Origin: Pachyseris speciosa
Lineage: Eukaryota > Cnidaria > Anthozoa > Scleractinia > Pachyseridae
Assembly: GCA_016490735.1 (NCBI GenBank)
Contig: JAEMWC010001228.1
Span: 74,501 to 138,500, forward strand
Length of the DNA: 64,000 nucleotides
Direction: 5' to 3'
Under the pieces are notes generated by a model. It was given only the letters and a program-made list of their open reading frames with translations. It had not been told where the DNA came from and did no database searches. Shown here piece by piece: positions 21,499 through 32,027 of the stretch. Numbering within the stretch: position 1 is the stretch's first letter; the number at the start of each line of letters is the position of its first letter. Made by a program: the position numbers and the translations under genes.

Positions 21499-22785
21499 AT
21501 GACAAGTTATCGTGACTCAAAATATGTTGAACGATATGAAGATGTAGTTTTTTAACTCGAGACGGCATTAAATACTGTTCTTGCAAACGATTCTCATCAG
21601 AAGAAAACTGGTTATCGTTTCGTTGTTGATAACAGCGGAGAAACTACACCATTCGATTGCTTCAATGCTCGTTTAAACGTTGATTTCATAGTAAAGAAGC
21701 TTGCAGATGGAACTGATATAGCTGCTGATGATCGAAACAGCATGGTAAATTCCGCTTTCTCTCTTATCAATAACATAAGTGTAAAAATGAATGGTGTCGA
21801 TGTTTATGATTGTACAGATGCTAACCAAGCGACAAACATCAAAAACTTGCTTCAGTATTCCCAGGGTTATGCTTCATCTCAAGGGACAAATGAGTTTTTT
21901 TATCTTGACACTAATAGACATCCTGAAGATAGATCAGCTCAAGCTAACTTCAACAAAGGATTTGCATCTCGTAAACTGTTGTTGAATGGTGCTAATGATG
22001 TTGTGAATGCAGAAATACCATTGAATAGATATGGATTTTTCAAGAGCCTTTACAGCGAACTTTTACCTAACTCGAAAATAGAGTTGAACCTAACACTTGA
22101 AAGTGATGCTAATTTAATTTGGCGGGGTGTTGATAATTGTCGTGTAGTACTCACCAAATTTCAGTTAATTGTTCCTCGTATTGTTTTTAATGAAGATGGA
22201 AAGTCATTATATATGAGCAAATATCTTGATACAAGAAAATGGACTTATCTTAGAGAAATGGTTGAGAGAGGTAACTCGACAAGACAACAGACAGCTAATT
22301 TTCGTATTTCAACAGGAATAAACAAACCGAGGCATGTATTTGTTTTCATAATCAATGACGCAAGTGATGAATCTCAGACAGCTAATAAATTCTTGTATAA
22401 CACATTTTCAGTTGCAAATAACCGAACAATGACAAGTTGTCATCTTGAGGTAGGCAATGGAATTGATTACCCTGATGTTCACTATAAACCATCAACTGAA
22501 CCATCAAGGGTATTCAGAGACATTTTGAAGTATGTCCAAGTCATCAACGATTATAGTGACAGCACTCTTCTAAATGGGGGTAATTTTGGCTCCATATTCC
22601 CTTGTATTTATTTCGATTTAACAAAACAGAAACAGGATATTCGGGATGGGATGACAAAACTAACTTTCAAATACACTTTAAGCGGTGGAACAAACGCAGA
22701 TTATAGTGTATATGCACTAGTCCTCTATGAACAGGATGTTGAGATGAGAAAGACTGATGGAAAATTGATCCTGAGATCAACGTAA
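21499..22785 (+). pseudogene. Major capsid protein (double jelly-roll), one nonsense codon
   Basis: The likely ATG at 21499 follows TCTA (21484-21487). The reading is in frame all the way to 22785 except for one TAA at 21553-21555, giving about 429 codons, the usual length for Polinton capsid proteins. The open part contains NISVKMNGVDVYD, a double-jelly-roll-type phrase, and is beta-rich throughout. The capsid protein would form trimeric hexons. Since only one codon is lost, inactivation may be recent, or the base may be a sequence error. The first in-frame ATG after the stop (21742) would drop about 80 residues. Confidence 0.85.
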
Positions 22786-22815
22786 ATAAATACAATTTAT
22801 CTAATGATATATTAT

Positions 22816-23659
22816 ATGACTACTTATCATCCTCATGGAGTGACACTTTCACCGGGTCAGAAAGAAAAGCTTGCAAAAGCTTATAGAACAAATTCAGCTG
22901 TAACAATTAGATTATCAAATGAAGAATTGATTGGTAATGATCAACTTATGTTGACAAAGACACAGATCAACAAACTGATTAAAGCCAAAAATATGAACAA
23001 AGGATCAGACATTAAGATATCAAAAACACAGATCAGAAAAGCTGTAGTACATGGTGGTTCTCTTTGGACAAGTCTTTTTTCTCTTGGAACAAAACTATTA
23101 CCATATGCAACTACAGCTGTATCAAAAGCAGCTCCAGCATTGGCAACAGGTGCTCTTTCAGCTCTTGGAAGTCTTGTAATTGATAAACTGTTTGGAAAAA
23201 AAGGAGGTTTTCTTGTACCTCAAAGCAAGATCAATCAGTTGATAGCCTACAAAAGTATGTTGACTAAAAAACAGAAAGAAGATATTGTCAATGCTCTGCA
23301 GTCTGGTGGAGAACTTGTTATCAAACCAACAAAAACTCAGTCTGGTGGTATTCTTGGAACAATTTTAGCGAGTATTGGAGTTCCTCTGCTTCTGAAAGCC
23401 TTGACTGGAAAATGTTTACATGTTGAAAGAAGTCGTCCGAGACGATCAATACCTGTGCATGTTCCAGATGCCATGGTAGTGAAAAAAGATGGTGGATCTC
23501 ATGATTTAATACCGTGGCAATCACCACCCGTTGTTGGTACATGGGATAACCCAATTGGTATGGGAATAAAAAAAAGACAAAAAAAAGAAAGGAAAAGGTC
23601 TTCTGTTAGGCAAAAACAGTCCTTTCAATTCAATCCCTTTACTAGGAACAATTCTTTAA
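22816..23659 (+). pseudogene. pVI/pX-like minor virion protein (frameshift near its end)
   Basis: The start MTTYHPHGVTLS at 22816 is preferred over ATG 22804 because TCTA (22800-22803) then lies at the usual distance. The protein has repeated TKTQINKLIKA-like and KTQIRKAV-like segments, a hydrophobic, Ala/Leu-rich centre that could interact with membranes, and a basic C-terminal tail. The present ORF runs on to 23901, but its last third belongs to the protease. The expected end (family-like GKNSPFNSIPLL) is in another frame and stops at 23659, so an indel in the A-rich tract at about 23570-23600 fused two genes. Confidence 0.68.
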
Positions 23660-24134
23660 GACAAAAACACAATCTTTTTGATCCCAATTTTTTAAGACAA
23701 AAATTAATTAATAAAGCATTAACCAACTTTGATTTATTGAATTGGGTAAAACAACTTAACATCAAACATTTTAGAGGAGTTTTTAGTCGGGATGCTTTGC
23801 CAAAACAAATCATCTTGACGACCGGATTGGACCTGGCACTCATTGGGTATGTTATCGGAATATGGACACATACTGTGAATACTTCGACTCTTTCGGATTG
23901 ATGATGCCAACAGAAGTTCAAAAATATATGGCTACAAGTAGAAAACAACTCGTATACTCTGGAGATGAGATACAAGAGCGTGATTCTATGTTGTGTGGAT
24001 ATTGGTGTTTGTACTATCTTCTCGAGAGACAAAAAGGCAGATCAATTCTAAATACAATACATAATTCCAAATTCAGTTCAACAGATGCGAGTGTCAATCA
24101 AAGATTCATCATAGACTACTTCGAAAATATCTAA
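23660..24134 (+). pseudogene. Adenain-like maturation cysteine protease (frameshift)
   Basis: This cleaves capsid precursors during virion maturation. The first part (NIKHFRGVFSRDALP) is read in the frame of the upstream ORF. The catalytic His motif GTHWV is present in a shifted frame near 23835-23850, so an indel lies near 23820. The rest is open: YFDSFGLMMP, then LCGYWCLYYL with the catalytic Cys, ending at 24134. About 155 codons remain, short of the typical ~200, and the true start is not certain. The stop codon overlaps TCTA used by the next gene. Confidence 0.82.
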
Positions 24135-24145
24135 CTCACTTGTAT

Positions 24146-24490
24146 ATGAAATCATATTGTGTCAGACAGAAAAAAAACACTGTATACCAGGTAGTGAAAG
24201 GTTTGAAAAAACAAAAAATTATCGATTGATGCTAAAATGCACTTGCGCTGAATGTGGAATCACAAAAACAAAATTCGTCAAAAACAATCATACAGGAGGA
24301 GCTTCAAGATCAACAATCAGAAAAATACAAAATAAAGGTCCTTCAGTTGTTGACCAAGCTGCTTATATAATGTCAAATTTTGTGACTCCAGCTCCTAGTT
24401 TTCGCTGGTTTAGCAAAGATATTAGCAGGTCAAGCAGTCAAAGGTGTAAAAGACAACGTTGATTACTATAGAGGTGTGAAGTTAAACTAG
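24146..24490 (+). pseudogene. Cys-rich Polinton protein sharing its N-terminal domain with the PLA2 gene
   Basis: Starting at ATG 24146 after TCTA (24130-24133), the first residues MKSYCVRQKKNT lose frame in an A run. They continue as a Cys-rich block (CTCAECGITKTKFVK) that is nearly repeated at the start of the PLA2-like gene 410 bp downstream. A second indel near 24400 shifts the C-terminal part (GLAKILAGQAVKGVK), which ends at 24490. The Cys pattern suggests a metal-binding knuckle. I recognise no function. Confidence 0.55.
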
Positions 24491-24555
24491 AATTGTTTAA
24501 AGCAGGAAAGAGATTCCTTGAGCATTATTTCAGAAATATCTAACTTACTTGTATA

Positions 24556-25401
24556 ATGGTTAAAACTTACTGCGTAAAACAAAACAAAAAAACAGACAGA
24601 ATGTGTACCAGGTAGTGAAAGATATAAGAAGACAAAAAATGATCGATTGATGCAACTATGTACTTGTGCTGAATGCGGAATCACAAAGACTAAATTCGTT
24701 AAGAACCAGGGAAACTGATTGGCCCGTCTGAAGGGGCGGGCATATTAAGTTCAATAGCAGATACAGCTCTTGAAGGTTTTCTTCATCATGGTGTTCCTTT
24801 TCTTGCAAAGAAGGGTCTTGAGGCTGGTAGATATTATGCATCCGAAGCAATAAGAGACCCGAAGCTACAGCAAAAAGCCATAGATTTCGCCTTAGATCAA
24901 GCTAAACCGATTATTAGTAAGGTGGGTAAAGAGGGTTTGGTACAATTATCAACAAAAATTACACCAAAACGTAGGCATAAAACCGATATCAAGGGATTGG
25001 ATTACGGCGGTGCTATTGATATTCATAAGGCTATTGGTAAGCTTCCTAAACCAAAATCAGGTTGGACACCCGGACAATATAAATATATGGGGCCTTATAA
25101 TCCCCTCGATAAACAGTTAGAGTATGATAAAAACACAGGTGAGGTCACAAAATGGTATGTCCAACCTTACAACAAGGTAGATGAAATAGCAGCACATCAC
25201 GATATATGTTATGATATGGGAAAAAATAAAGGTGATTGTGACAAAAAAATGGTCGAGTCACTTGATCGAATACCATATGGTGAGATGCCAAAATGGGGTC
25301 AAACAGCTAGATTCTTAATCAACACAAAACAGAAACTTGGTCTTGGTGTTCCAAAAAACGGAAAAAGCCGTCGAGTGAAGAAAACTGGCAAGAAAAATTA
25401 G
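24556..25401 (+). pseudogene. PLA2-like protein (parvovirus VP1u type fold), upstream frameshifts
   Basis: The catalytic part (24922-25401) has the calcium loop YMGPYNPLD and the His-Asp active site AAHHDICYDMG, as in viral phospholipase A2 domains used to breach endosomal membranes. The N-terminal part starts at ATG 24556 (MVKTYCVKQNKKTD) after TCTA (24539-24542). It contains the CTCAECGITKTKFVK block and a helical linker, and is broken by indels near 24595 and 24715. The ORF ends at 25401, but the integrase frame is open backwards across the end, linked at a heptamer AAAAAAC (25353-25359). The lipid-cleaving role is inferred from the motifs. Confidence 0.78.
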
Positions 25402-26318
25402 CAGATGTATTGCATACACCCATAAAACGCAATTTTACTCGACGGCGTGTGATTGTAAATAAAATTGATGAAATATGGGCTGCTGATCTTGTTGAAATGC
25501 AAAAATTCAGCAAATGGAATAAAGGTTATAAATATATTTTGATGGTTTTTGATGTTTTCAGTAAATATGGTTGGATTGTTCCTCTGAAGGATAAAAAGGG
25601 TGAAACTGTAACTGAAGCATTTCAAACAACATTCAAGGAAGGCAGAAGCCCACAATATCTATGGGTTGATAAAGGTAAAGAGTTTTACAACAAACACTTG
25701 AAGGACTTGCTAGAGAAAAATGAGATATATATGTACTCCACCGAGAATGAAGAAAAGTCCTCAGTGGTTGAAAGATGGAATAGAACAATGAAGTCCAAGA
25801 TGTGGAAGCAGTTCACTGTCCAAGGTAATACACAGTACATGGACATATTACCTAAAATATTAAAACAGTACAATAACAAAAAACATTCAAACATAAAGAT
25901 GACACCCACAGAGGCTTCAAAGAAAAAGAATGAAGGAATAGTGTATTCTAATTTATATGGTGAAATGGAAACATTACAACATAAACCAAAATTTAAAGTA
26001 GGTGATAAGGTTCGAATTAGTAAATACAAAAGAAAGACTTTTGATAAAGGTTATACTCCAAACTGGACCGAAGAATTATTCATAATAGATAAGATCCAAT
26101 ACACTAATCCAATAACATACAAAATAAAGGATCTAAGAGGTGAAGATATTGAAGGGAGTTTTTATGAACCTGAATTATTAAAAGCCAAACAGAATGTTTT
26201 CCGTATTGATAAAGTCATTCGGAGGGATTACAAGAAGAAACAAGCTTTAGTGAAGTGGAAGGGATATAGTGACGACTTTAACAGTTGGATACCATTTAGG
26301 GATTTAAAGGACATGTGA
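25360..26318 (+). CDS. Polinton retroviral-type integrase with chromodomain
   Basis: This enzyme inserts the element's DNA into the host genome. The D,D,E triad is visible as Asp in WAADLVEMQ, Asp in LWVDKGKEF and Glu in SSVVERWNRT. The C-terminus is a chromodomain (VIRRDYKKKQALVKWKGY ... SWIP) that may steer integration to certain chromatin. There is no ATG before the catalytic core: the frame is open back to about 25360 and begins in the -1 frame relative to the PLA2-like gene, so the integrase is probably made as a PLA2-integrase fusion or by frameshifting. The frame itself is intact to 26318. Confidence 0.92.
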
Positions 26319-26473
26319 AATAGTTTAAACAATAATTATCTAACATATATATGTAAGAAGACTTATTAGTATAACATATACTACTTGCTATTTGGTAGCC
26401 AAAAATATGATTGTTTCTGGCTATTTAAAACGCACCCATCAATTATTTAAAAATATATAGTATAATATTATAT
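26319..26473 (+). promoter_or_regulatory. Gap with orphan TCTA promoter-like motif
   Basis: TATCTAA at 26337-26343 is followed at the usual distance by an ATG (26351) whose next codon is TAA. It looks like the promoter and start of a lost small gene. No coding potential is seen before the AT-hook gene. Confidence 0.4.
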
Positions 26474-26758
26474 ATGGAAAATCAAGAAGTCAAAAGAGGT
26501 CGAGGTAGACCAAAAAAAATCAAATCTGATGAAGAAAAAAAAGAAAAAAGACCAAGAGGTAGACCAAAAAAATTTACTGCTGAAGAATTGAAGCAACATA
26601 AGACAAAACTTATGCTCAACAAAGAATGGTATTGTGATATTTGTGAAACAGGACGAAACTACACACTTGCTGGAAAATGGTGTCATTTAAAAACAACAAA
26701 GCATTTTATGAACTTAGGAATAAAAAACATTCGGGAGCACATAAATGCAATAATTTAA
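26474..26758 (+). CDS. AT-hook and zinc-finger-like small DNA-binding protein
   Basis: The 94-aa ORF has two AT-hook motifs, RGRGRPKK (about residues 9-16) and RPRGRPKK (about 25-32), which bind the minor groove of AT-rich DNA. A C2H2-like knuckle follows (CDICETG ... CHLKTTKHF). It is intact and starts at an ATG in a run of TATA. A genome-condensing or regulatory role in the Polinton is likely but inferred. Confidence 0.75.
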   Translation: MENQEVKRGRGRPKKIKSDEEKKEKRPRGRPKKFTAEELKQHKTKLMLNKEWYCDICETGRNYTLAGKWCHLKTTKHFMNLGIKNIREHINAII

Positions 26759-26768
26759 AAATATATAG

Positions 26769-26799
26769 TTCAAAGGATCCAGTATTTGGATCACTTGAA
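26769..26799. terminator. Hairpin between structural and replication gene blocks
   Basis: TTCAA-AG-GATCCA-GTATT-TGGATC-AC-TTGAA can fold into a two-part stem with a 5-nt loop. It lies 11 bp after the AT-hook gene stop and before the Lys-rich gene. It could be a transcription end signal or protein-binding palindrome. Confidence 0.35.
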
Positions 26800-26921
26800 T
26801 TAATCATACTTAAACGCGCGTCAAAAAACATTTAAGAAAATAAATATAGAATATATATAAGATGAAATCAGAAAAAAATTTTATCTCAAATAATAGTATG
26901 AATAAGAGTAATCTTTAAAAA

Positions 26922-27356
26922 ATGTCAAAATCTCAGCTTATCAAAATGCTATTGAAGCAAGAGAAGCCTAATGTGATTAAACCGGCGCCAAATAAGGTGG
27001 TTTATAATCCCGAAAACCTATTTGAAGATGACCCATTTCCAGATTTTATTGAAAAAGTTGTCAAAAATAATCCATTTGAAAAAACAATGAAAAAAGTGTC
27101 AAAAAAAGAGAAACGCATCAAGAAAAAATCATCCAAAATCAACAAAAAGTATCAAAAACTAATGTCTAATCAAAAGACTAAAATAGAGGAAACTAATAAA
27201 GCTCTAAAAGGCTACACAAAGTCTTATAAAATCAACATTAAAAACAACAAAGACTCACTTGTGCAACTGCAAAAAACACAAAAGGCTATTGCAAAACACA
27301 TAAAAAATCTACTGAAATCAATGAAAGGACTAAAATTCATGGAAATTCTCAGATAA
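26922..27356 (+). CDS. Lys-rich coiled-coil Polinton protein, unknown function
   Basis: This 144-aa ORF has a Pro-containing start, a segment VYNPENLFEDDPFPDF (about residues 25-40) and a long Lys-rich helix from about residue 50 to the end. It begins in the context TTTAAAAAATGTC, shared with the polymerase gene that starts 11 bp after its stop. The tight spacing and shared start context suggest co-expression with the polymerase. Its function is unknown; a terminal-protein or single-strand-binding role cannot be told from sequence. Confidence 0.65.
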   Translation: MSKSQLIKMLLKQEKPNVIKPAPNKVVYNPENLFEDDPFPDFIEKVVKNNPFEKTMKKVSKKEKRIKKKSSKINKKYQKLMSNQKTKIEETNKALKGYTKSYKINIKNNKDSLVQLQKTQKAIAKHIKNLLKSMKGLKFMEILR

Positions 27357-27367
27357 CATTTTAAAAA

Positions 27368-30300
27368 ATGTCTAATAAAGAAATAATTGACAAAACAGCA
27401 TATTTTAACAGTCCAACTCAAACAATAATAAACAATAAACAGATCAAGAAATCACTGGAATTGTCTAAACAAGACATTAAATAAAGTTGCTGTTTGGGTT
27501 TCTGAGGGAGCTGGATGGGTTGTGCAATCTGTTGACAGTCATTATCTCAATGTTGTGATATACAATCCAATGAAAGGATCTTCTTTTATTAAACTGCCAC
27601 AAGAATTAAGAAATGGTGCAAAGGGGTTAATCAACATTAAAAATGAAGATAATGAATGCTTCAGATGGTCCCATATTCGATATTTAAACCCTCAAGCTAA
27701 ATACCCAGAGAGAATCAAAAAAGTTGATAAGGCTTTTATTGAAAAATTGGATTATTCAGGAATTGAATTTCCAGTTGCAACCAAACAGTACAACAAAATA
27801 GAAAAGCAAAATGACATTAACATCAATGTATTTGGTTATGAAAACAAACAACCTTACCCAATATATGTATCAAAAGAAAATAATACAGACTGTATGAATC
27901 TGCTATTGATCACAGAAAACAAAACAAACACTATGTATTAATCAAAGATTTCAATAAGTTTATTTACAATCAAACAAACCATAAAGAAAGAAAACATTTT
28001 TGCATGCATTGCCTGCTATGCTTCCGCTCTGAAAAAGTACTTGCTAATCACAAAGAAAACTGTATTCAAGTAAATGGAGAACAGGCAAAAAAATGCCTAC
28101 AAAAGACAACAACATATTAAAATTCAACAATTTCCACAAACAACTTCCAGTACCATTCGTCATATATGCTGATTTTGAGGCTATCACAGAAAAAGTGTCT
28201 GGATGTCAACCCAATAATGATAAATCATACACTGAAGCTTATCAAAAGCATACAGACTGCAGTTACGGATACAAGGTTGTTTGTTGTTATAATGATAAAT
28301 ACACCAAATCACTGAAAACATATAGAGGTGAAAAAGCTGTGTATAAATTTATGGAAGCCATGTTATATGAAGTTGAATATTGCAAAAATATTGTAAAGAA
28401 AGAATTCAAAAAACCACCAAAAATGACAACAGATAATGACACTGACAAAATATAATGACACTGATATAAAAGTCAAAGACCACTGTCATATTACTGGTCA
28501 GTATAGAGGATCAGCTCATCAAAATTGTAATCTCAATTTTAAAACAACTAAAAAAATTCCTGTTATATTCCACAATCTCCGAGGTTGTGACAGCCATTTC
28601 ATTATGCAAGAAATCGGTGAAATAGTCAAAAATAACACATACACAAATAAGAAAGGTGAAAAGTGTCAAATGAACATCAATGCAATTCCTAATAACATGG
28701 AAAAATACATGGCTTTCATGCTTGGCAATCATCTAACCTTTATTGATAGTTTTCAATTTATGAGCTCCAGTTTGGAAAAACTAGTAAACAATTTACCAAA
28801 AGAATCATTAAAATACACCTCCAAAAAATTCAAAGGTAAAAAGGGGTCGGTACATTTCACTGACCCCCAGTCCATGGACTACCATGATGGACTACCGAAA
28901 TGGACTACCTATATGGACTGCTAAATGGACTACCAAAAATGGACTACCCTTAATTACCTACCTTGAAAAAAAAACTTAGTAAAGTTTGCTTGTTTTCATC
29001 GATTGATCGTGATCTCCACCATCTTGTTATTTTTTAAATGCTGCTGGTCAACTTTTCTGCAGGCGCATTCACTCGTCGTGCATGATGGCTGACAGGCTGC
29101 AGCTGGAGTAAAAATTTGATTTATAATCTTCCAGGTGATTCCTTACCTGGCTGTCATGATGCTCAAAATGTTAAGTGACAGAAGAAGATACAACTCAAAA
29201 ATAGATCACATGACCAGGCCCAGGGAGGTACTCCCAGAAAAATTGGGTGGGGGTGCAGCCTGCTTCCCAAAAGCCTTACCTTATTTAAAGTGCACCTAAC
29301 CCCAAGAATAGTTATTTTTTTCCCGCTATTATAATACTTTGTACATATTCCAAAAACATGGAGCATTTATTTTCAGCCTTGAGAGTTTTTTATGGGGCTT
29401 ACGATAAACTATGCATCATTTGGTACACGACCAAGTCAGCTGGGGCGTGGGTCTATTTCCCAGTTGACTATTATGTATGCATGTCTACAAAGACGTAGCG
29501 CGATGATCAGTTTGTGACTTTAACTGGGGAAAAGACTCACGCTCCTTACTAGCTTGATCGTGTGACAGATGACGGCTAGATATCGTAACTTTTACAGCCT
29601 GTAAAAAGTCGAGATTTGGTTAAAAAAAAAATTAAAGGCGCAATGTGTTTTGAATAGGTGCAAAGATTAATTTTAGCGAAAAAAAATATTTCGGTGTTAG
29701 GGGCACTTAAAAACCAAAATATCTGTGATTTTCCCTGCCCTATTTATAACAAACGATTATAAATTCAAATTTTTACTGACCATCTAGCGTGTCAGCCATC
29801 ACACGAGACGAATGAATACGCCTGCAGAACAGCTGACCAGCTGCATTTAAAAAATAACAAGATGGTGGAGATCACGATCAATTGATGAAAACAACCAAAC
29901 TTTACTAATTTTTTTTTTCCAAGGTAGGTAATTAAGGGTAGTCCATTTTTGGTAGTCCATTTAGCAGTCCATATAGGTAGTCCATTTCGGTAGTCCATCA
30001 TGGTATTCCATGGACTGGGGGTCAGTGAAATGTACCGACCCGGTTAAAAGCTTAACTTAATGGCACAAAAAGGAATTTATCCTTACGATTACATGGATAG
30101 TTTTGAAAAATTCAATGAAAAGCTACCAACAAAAGAAGACTTTAACAGCATATTAAATAATGAACATATATCAGACGAAGATTACCAGCATGCTCAAAAT
30201 GTTTGGAATACATTCAAAATAAAAAACATGGGTGAATATCATGATTTGTACCTTAAATCTGACATTCTTCTTCTGGCTGATGTATTTGAAAACTTCCGGA

Positions 30301-31808
30301 AAACTTGTCTTGAATACTACAAGTTAGACCCTTGTCATTATTTCACATCTCCTGGTTTAAGTTGGGATGCAATGTTAAAGATGACTGACATCAAACCGGA
30401 GTTAATAACAGATGTTGATATGTTTCAATTCATTGAAAAAGGAATGCGTGGAGGAATCAGTTATATTGCTAATCGATATGGAAAATCAAACAATAAATAC
30501 ATGAAAGAGTATGATGAGAAGGCGCCCTCAAAGTACATTATGTATCTTGATGCTAATAATTTGTATGGTTGGACAATGAGTCAGTATTTACCAACAGGAG
30601 GTTTCAAATAGATGACAGAAAAAAATCAACAAGTTAGACTTATCAAACTATAAAAACGACAGTAAAAAAGGTTTGATACTTGAAGCTGATCTCGAATATC
30701 CAAAAGAATTACACGATCTTCATAATGATTACCCACTTGGACCAGAAAAGATTAAAGTAACTGAAAGCATGCTATCAGAATATTGCAAAAACATTGCAAA
30801 TAAATATAATATATCAACTGGTTTAGTTCATAAACTCGTTCCAACATTAAAAAACAAAGAGAAGTATGTACTTCATTACAGAAACCTACAACTATATACA
30901 GATCTCGGTTTAAAAGTAATAAAAGTTCATAGAGTACTTGAATTCGATCAGTCTTCTTGGTTGAAACAATATATTGATTTTAATACAGAAAAAAGAACAA
31001 ATGCCAAAAATACATTTGAAAAAGACTTCTTTAAACTTATGAATAACTCTGTATTTGGAAAAACAATGGAAAATCTAAGAAAAAGAGTTGATATAAAATT
31101 GGTTACTGATGAAAAAAACTGTTGAAAATGACATCCAAACCAACATATGTCAGCAGTAAAATATTCAATAATAATCTAGTGGCTGTACATAAGATCAAAG
31201 AAACACTTTTCCTAAACAGACCGGCATATGTGGGAATGTGTATTCTTGATCTCAGTAAAACATTGATGTACGATTTTCATTACAATTTTATCAAACAAAA
31301 GTATGAAAACAAAGCAAAATTGTTATTCACAGACACTGATAGCTTAACTTACGACATTGAAGCTGATGATGTGTATCAGGATTTTTGGAAAGACAAAAAC
31401 AAATTTGATAACAGTGATTATCCTGAAAATAGTCAATTTTTTGACAAAAGTAATAAAAAAGTGATCGGAAAAATGAAAGATGAAGCAGCAGGCATGCCAA
31501 TAACTGAATTCATCGGATTAAGATCAAACATGTATAGTTATATTAAAGACAACCAAAAAGGAGAAAAAACTGCCAAAGGAATAAAAAAGAATATTATAAA
31601 AAATAATATTAAACATGAAAACTATAAACAAACACTGTTTGAAAATAAACAGATGCATCATACAATGAAAACCATAAGAAGCCAAAGTCATGAGTTGGGA
31701 TGTTATGAAATTAATAAAGTTTCACTCAGCTGTTTTGATGACAAAACATATATACAAAGAAATGGCATAAAAAGTTTAGCTTATGGACATTACAATATTA
31801 AATATTAG
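27368..31808 (+). pseudogene. Protein-primed DNA polymerase B, broken by an insertion and several frameshifts
   Basis: This is the Polinton replicase. The start is ATG 27368 (MSNKEIIDKT). Recognisable parts in order are an N-terminal NIKNEDNECFRW block, a Cys/His finger near 28000, exonuclease motifs (YADFEAI; IFHNLRGCDSHF; YLKSDILLLADVF), polymerase motif A (YLDANNLYGWTMS), motif B ([14 protein letters not shown]) and motif C (FTDTDSL). Breaks are an indel near 27480, one near 27920, a 19-bp tandem duplication at 28434-28464, the 1198 bp element at 28844-30041, and indels near 30610 and 31118. All catalytic motifs survive, so decay is modest. Without the insertion the gene would be near 1,080 codons. 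Confidence 0.92.
28844..30041. mobile_element. MULE-like non-autonomous TIR element inside polB
   Basis: The ends are GGGTCGGTACATTTCACTGA and its complement. Both arms continue with several copies of a TGGACTACC phrase, so the TIRs exceed 100 bp. The flanks GGTAAAAAG (28835-28843) and GGTTAAAAG (30042-30050) form a 9-bp duplication with one mismatch, the size typical of Mutator-like elements. No transposase is present. A fragment of the 3.2 kb MITE family is nested inside at about 29219-29275. Confidence 0.75.
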
Positions 31809-32027
31809 TCATCTTTTTAACACATTTTTCTTTATTTTAACACATTTTTCTTTATTGTTATTTGTCATTCTTTATTTTTATTCATCATTCTTTATTTTTA
31901 TTCACCATTCTTTACCTTTAAATATCACTCTTTACTTTTAAATATTGTTCTTTACTTTAAACAAATTATTCTTCTTAACGAAAATTTATAAAGACTTCAC
32001 CTTGCCTTTACCCGACTCCATTATTGT
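31809..32027. repeat. AT-rich degenerate tandem repeats before right TIR
   Basis: Successive ~20 bp units resembling TTTTTATTCACCATTCTTTA fill about 31812-31960. No gene is present. The repeats lie just after the polymerase stop and inside the right TIR, and could mark the end of transcription or be slippage-prone filler. Confidence 0.55.

Noticed and set aside
22804..23901. One 365-aa protein
   Set aside because: The first two thirds match a pVI/pX-like protein and the last third is the start of the adenain-like protease; an indel has fused them.
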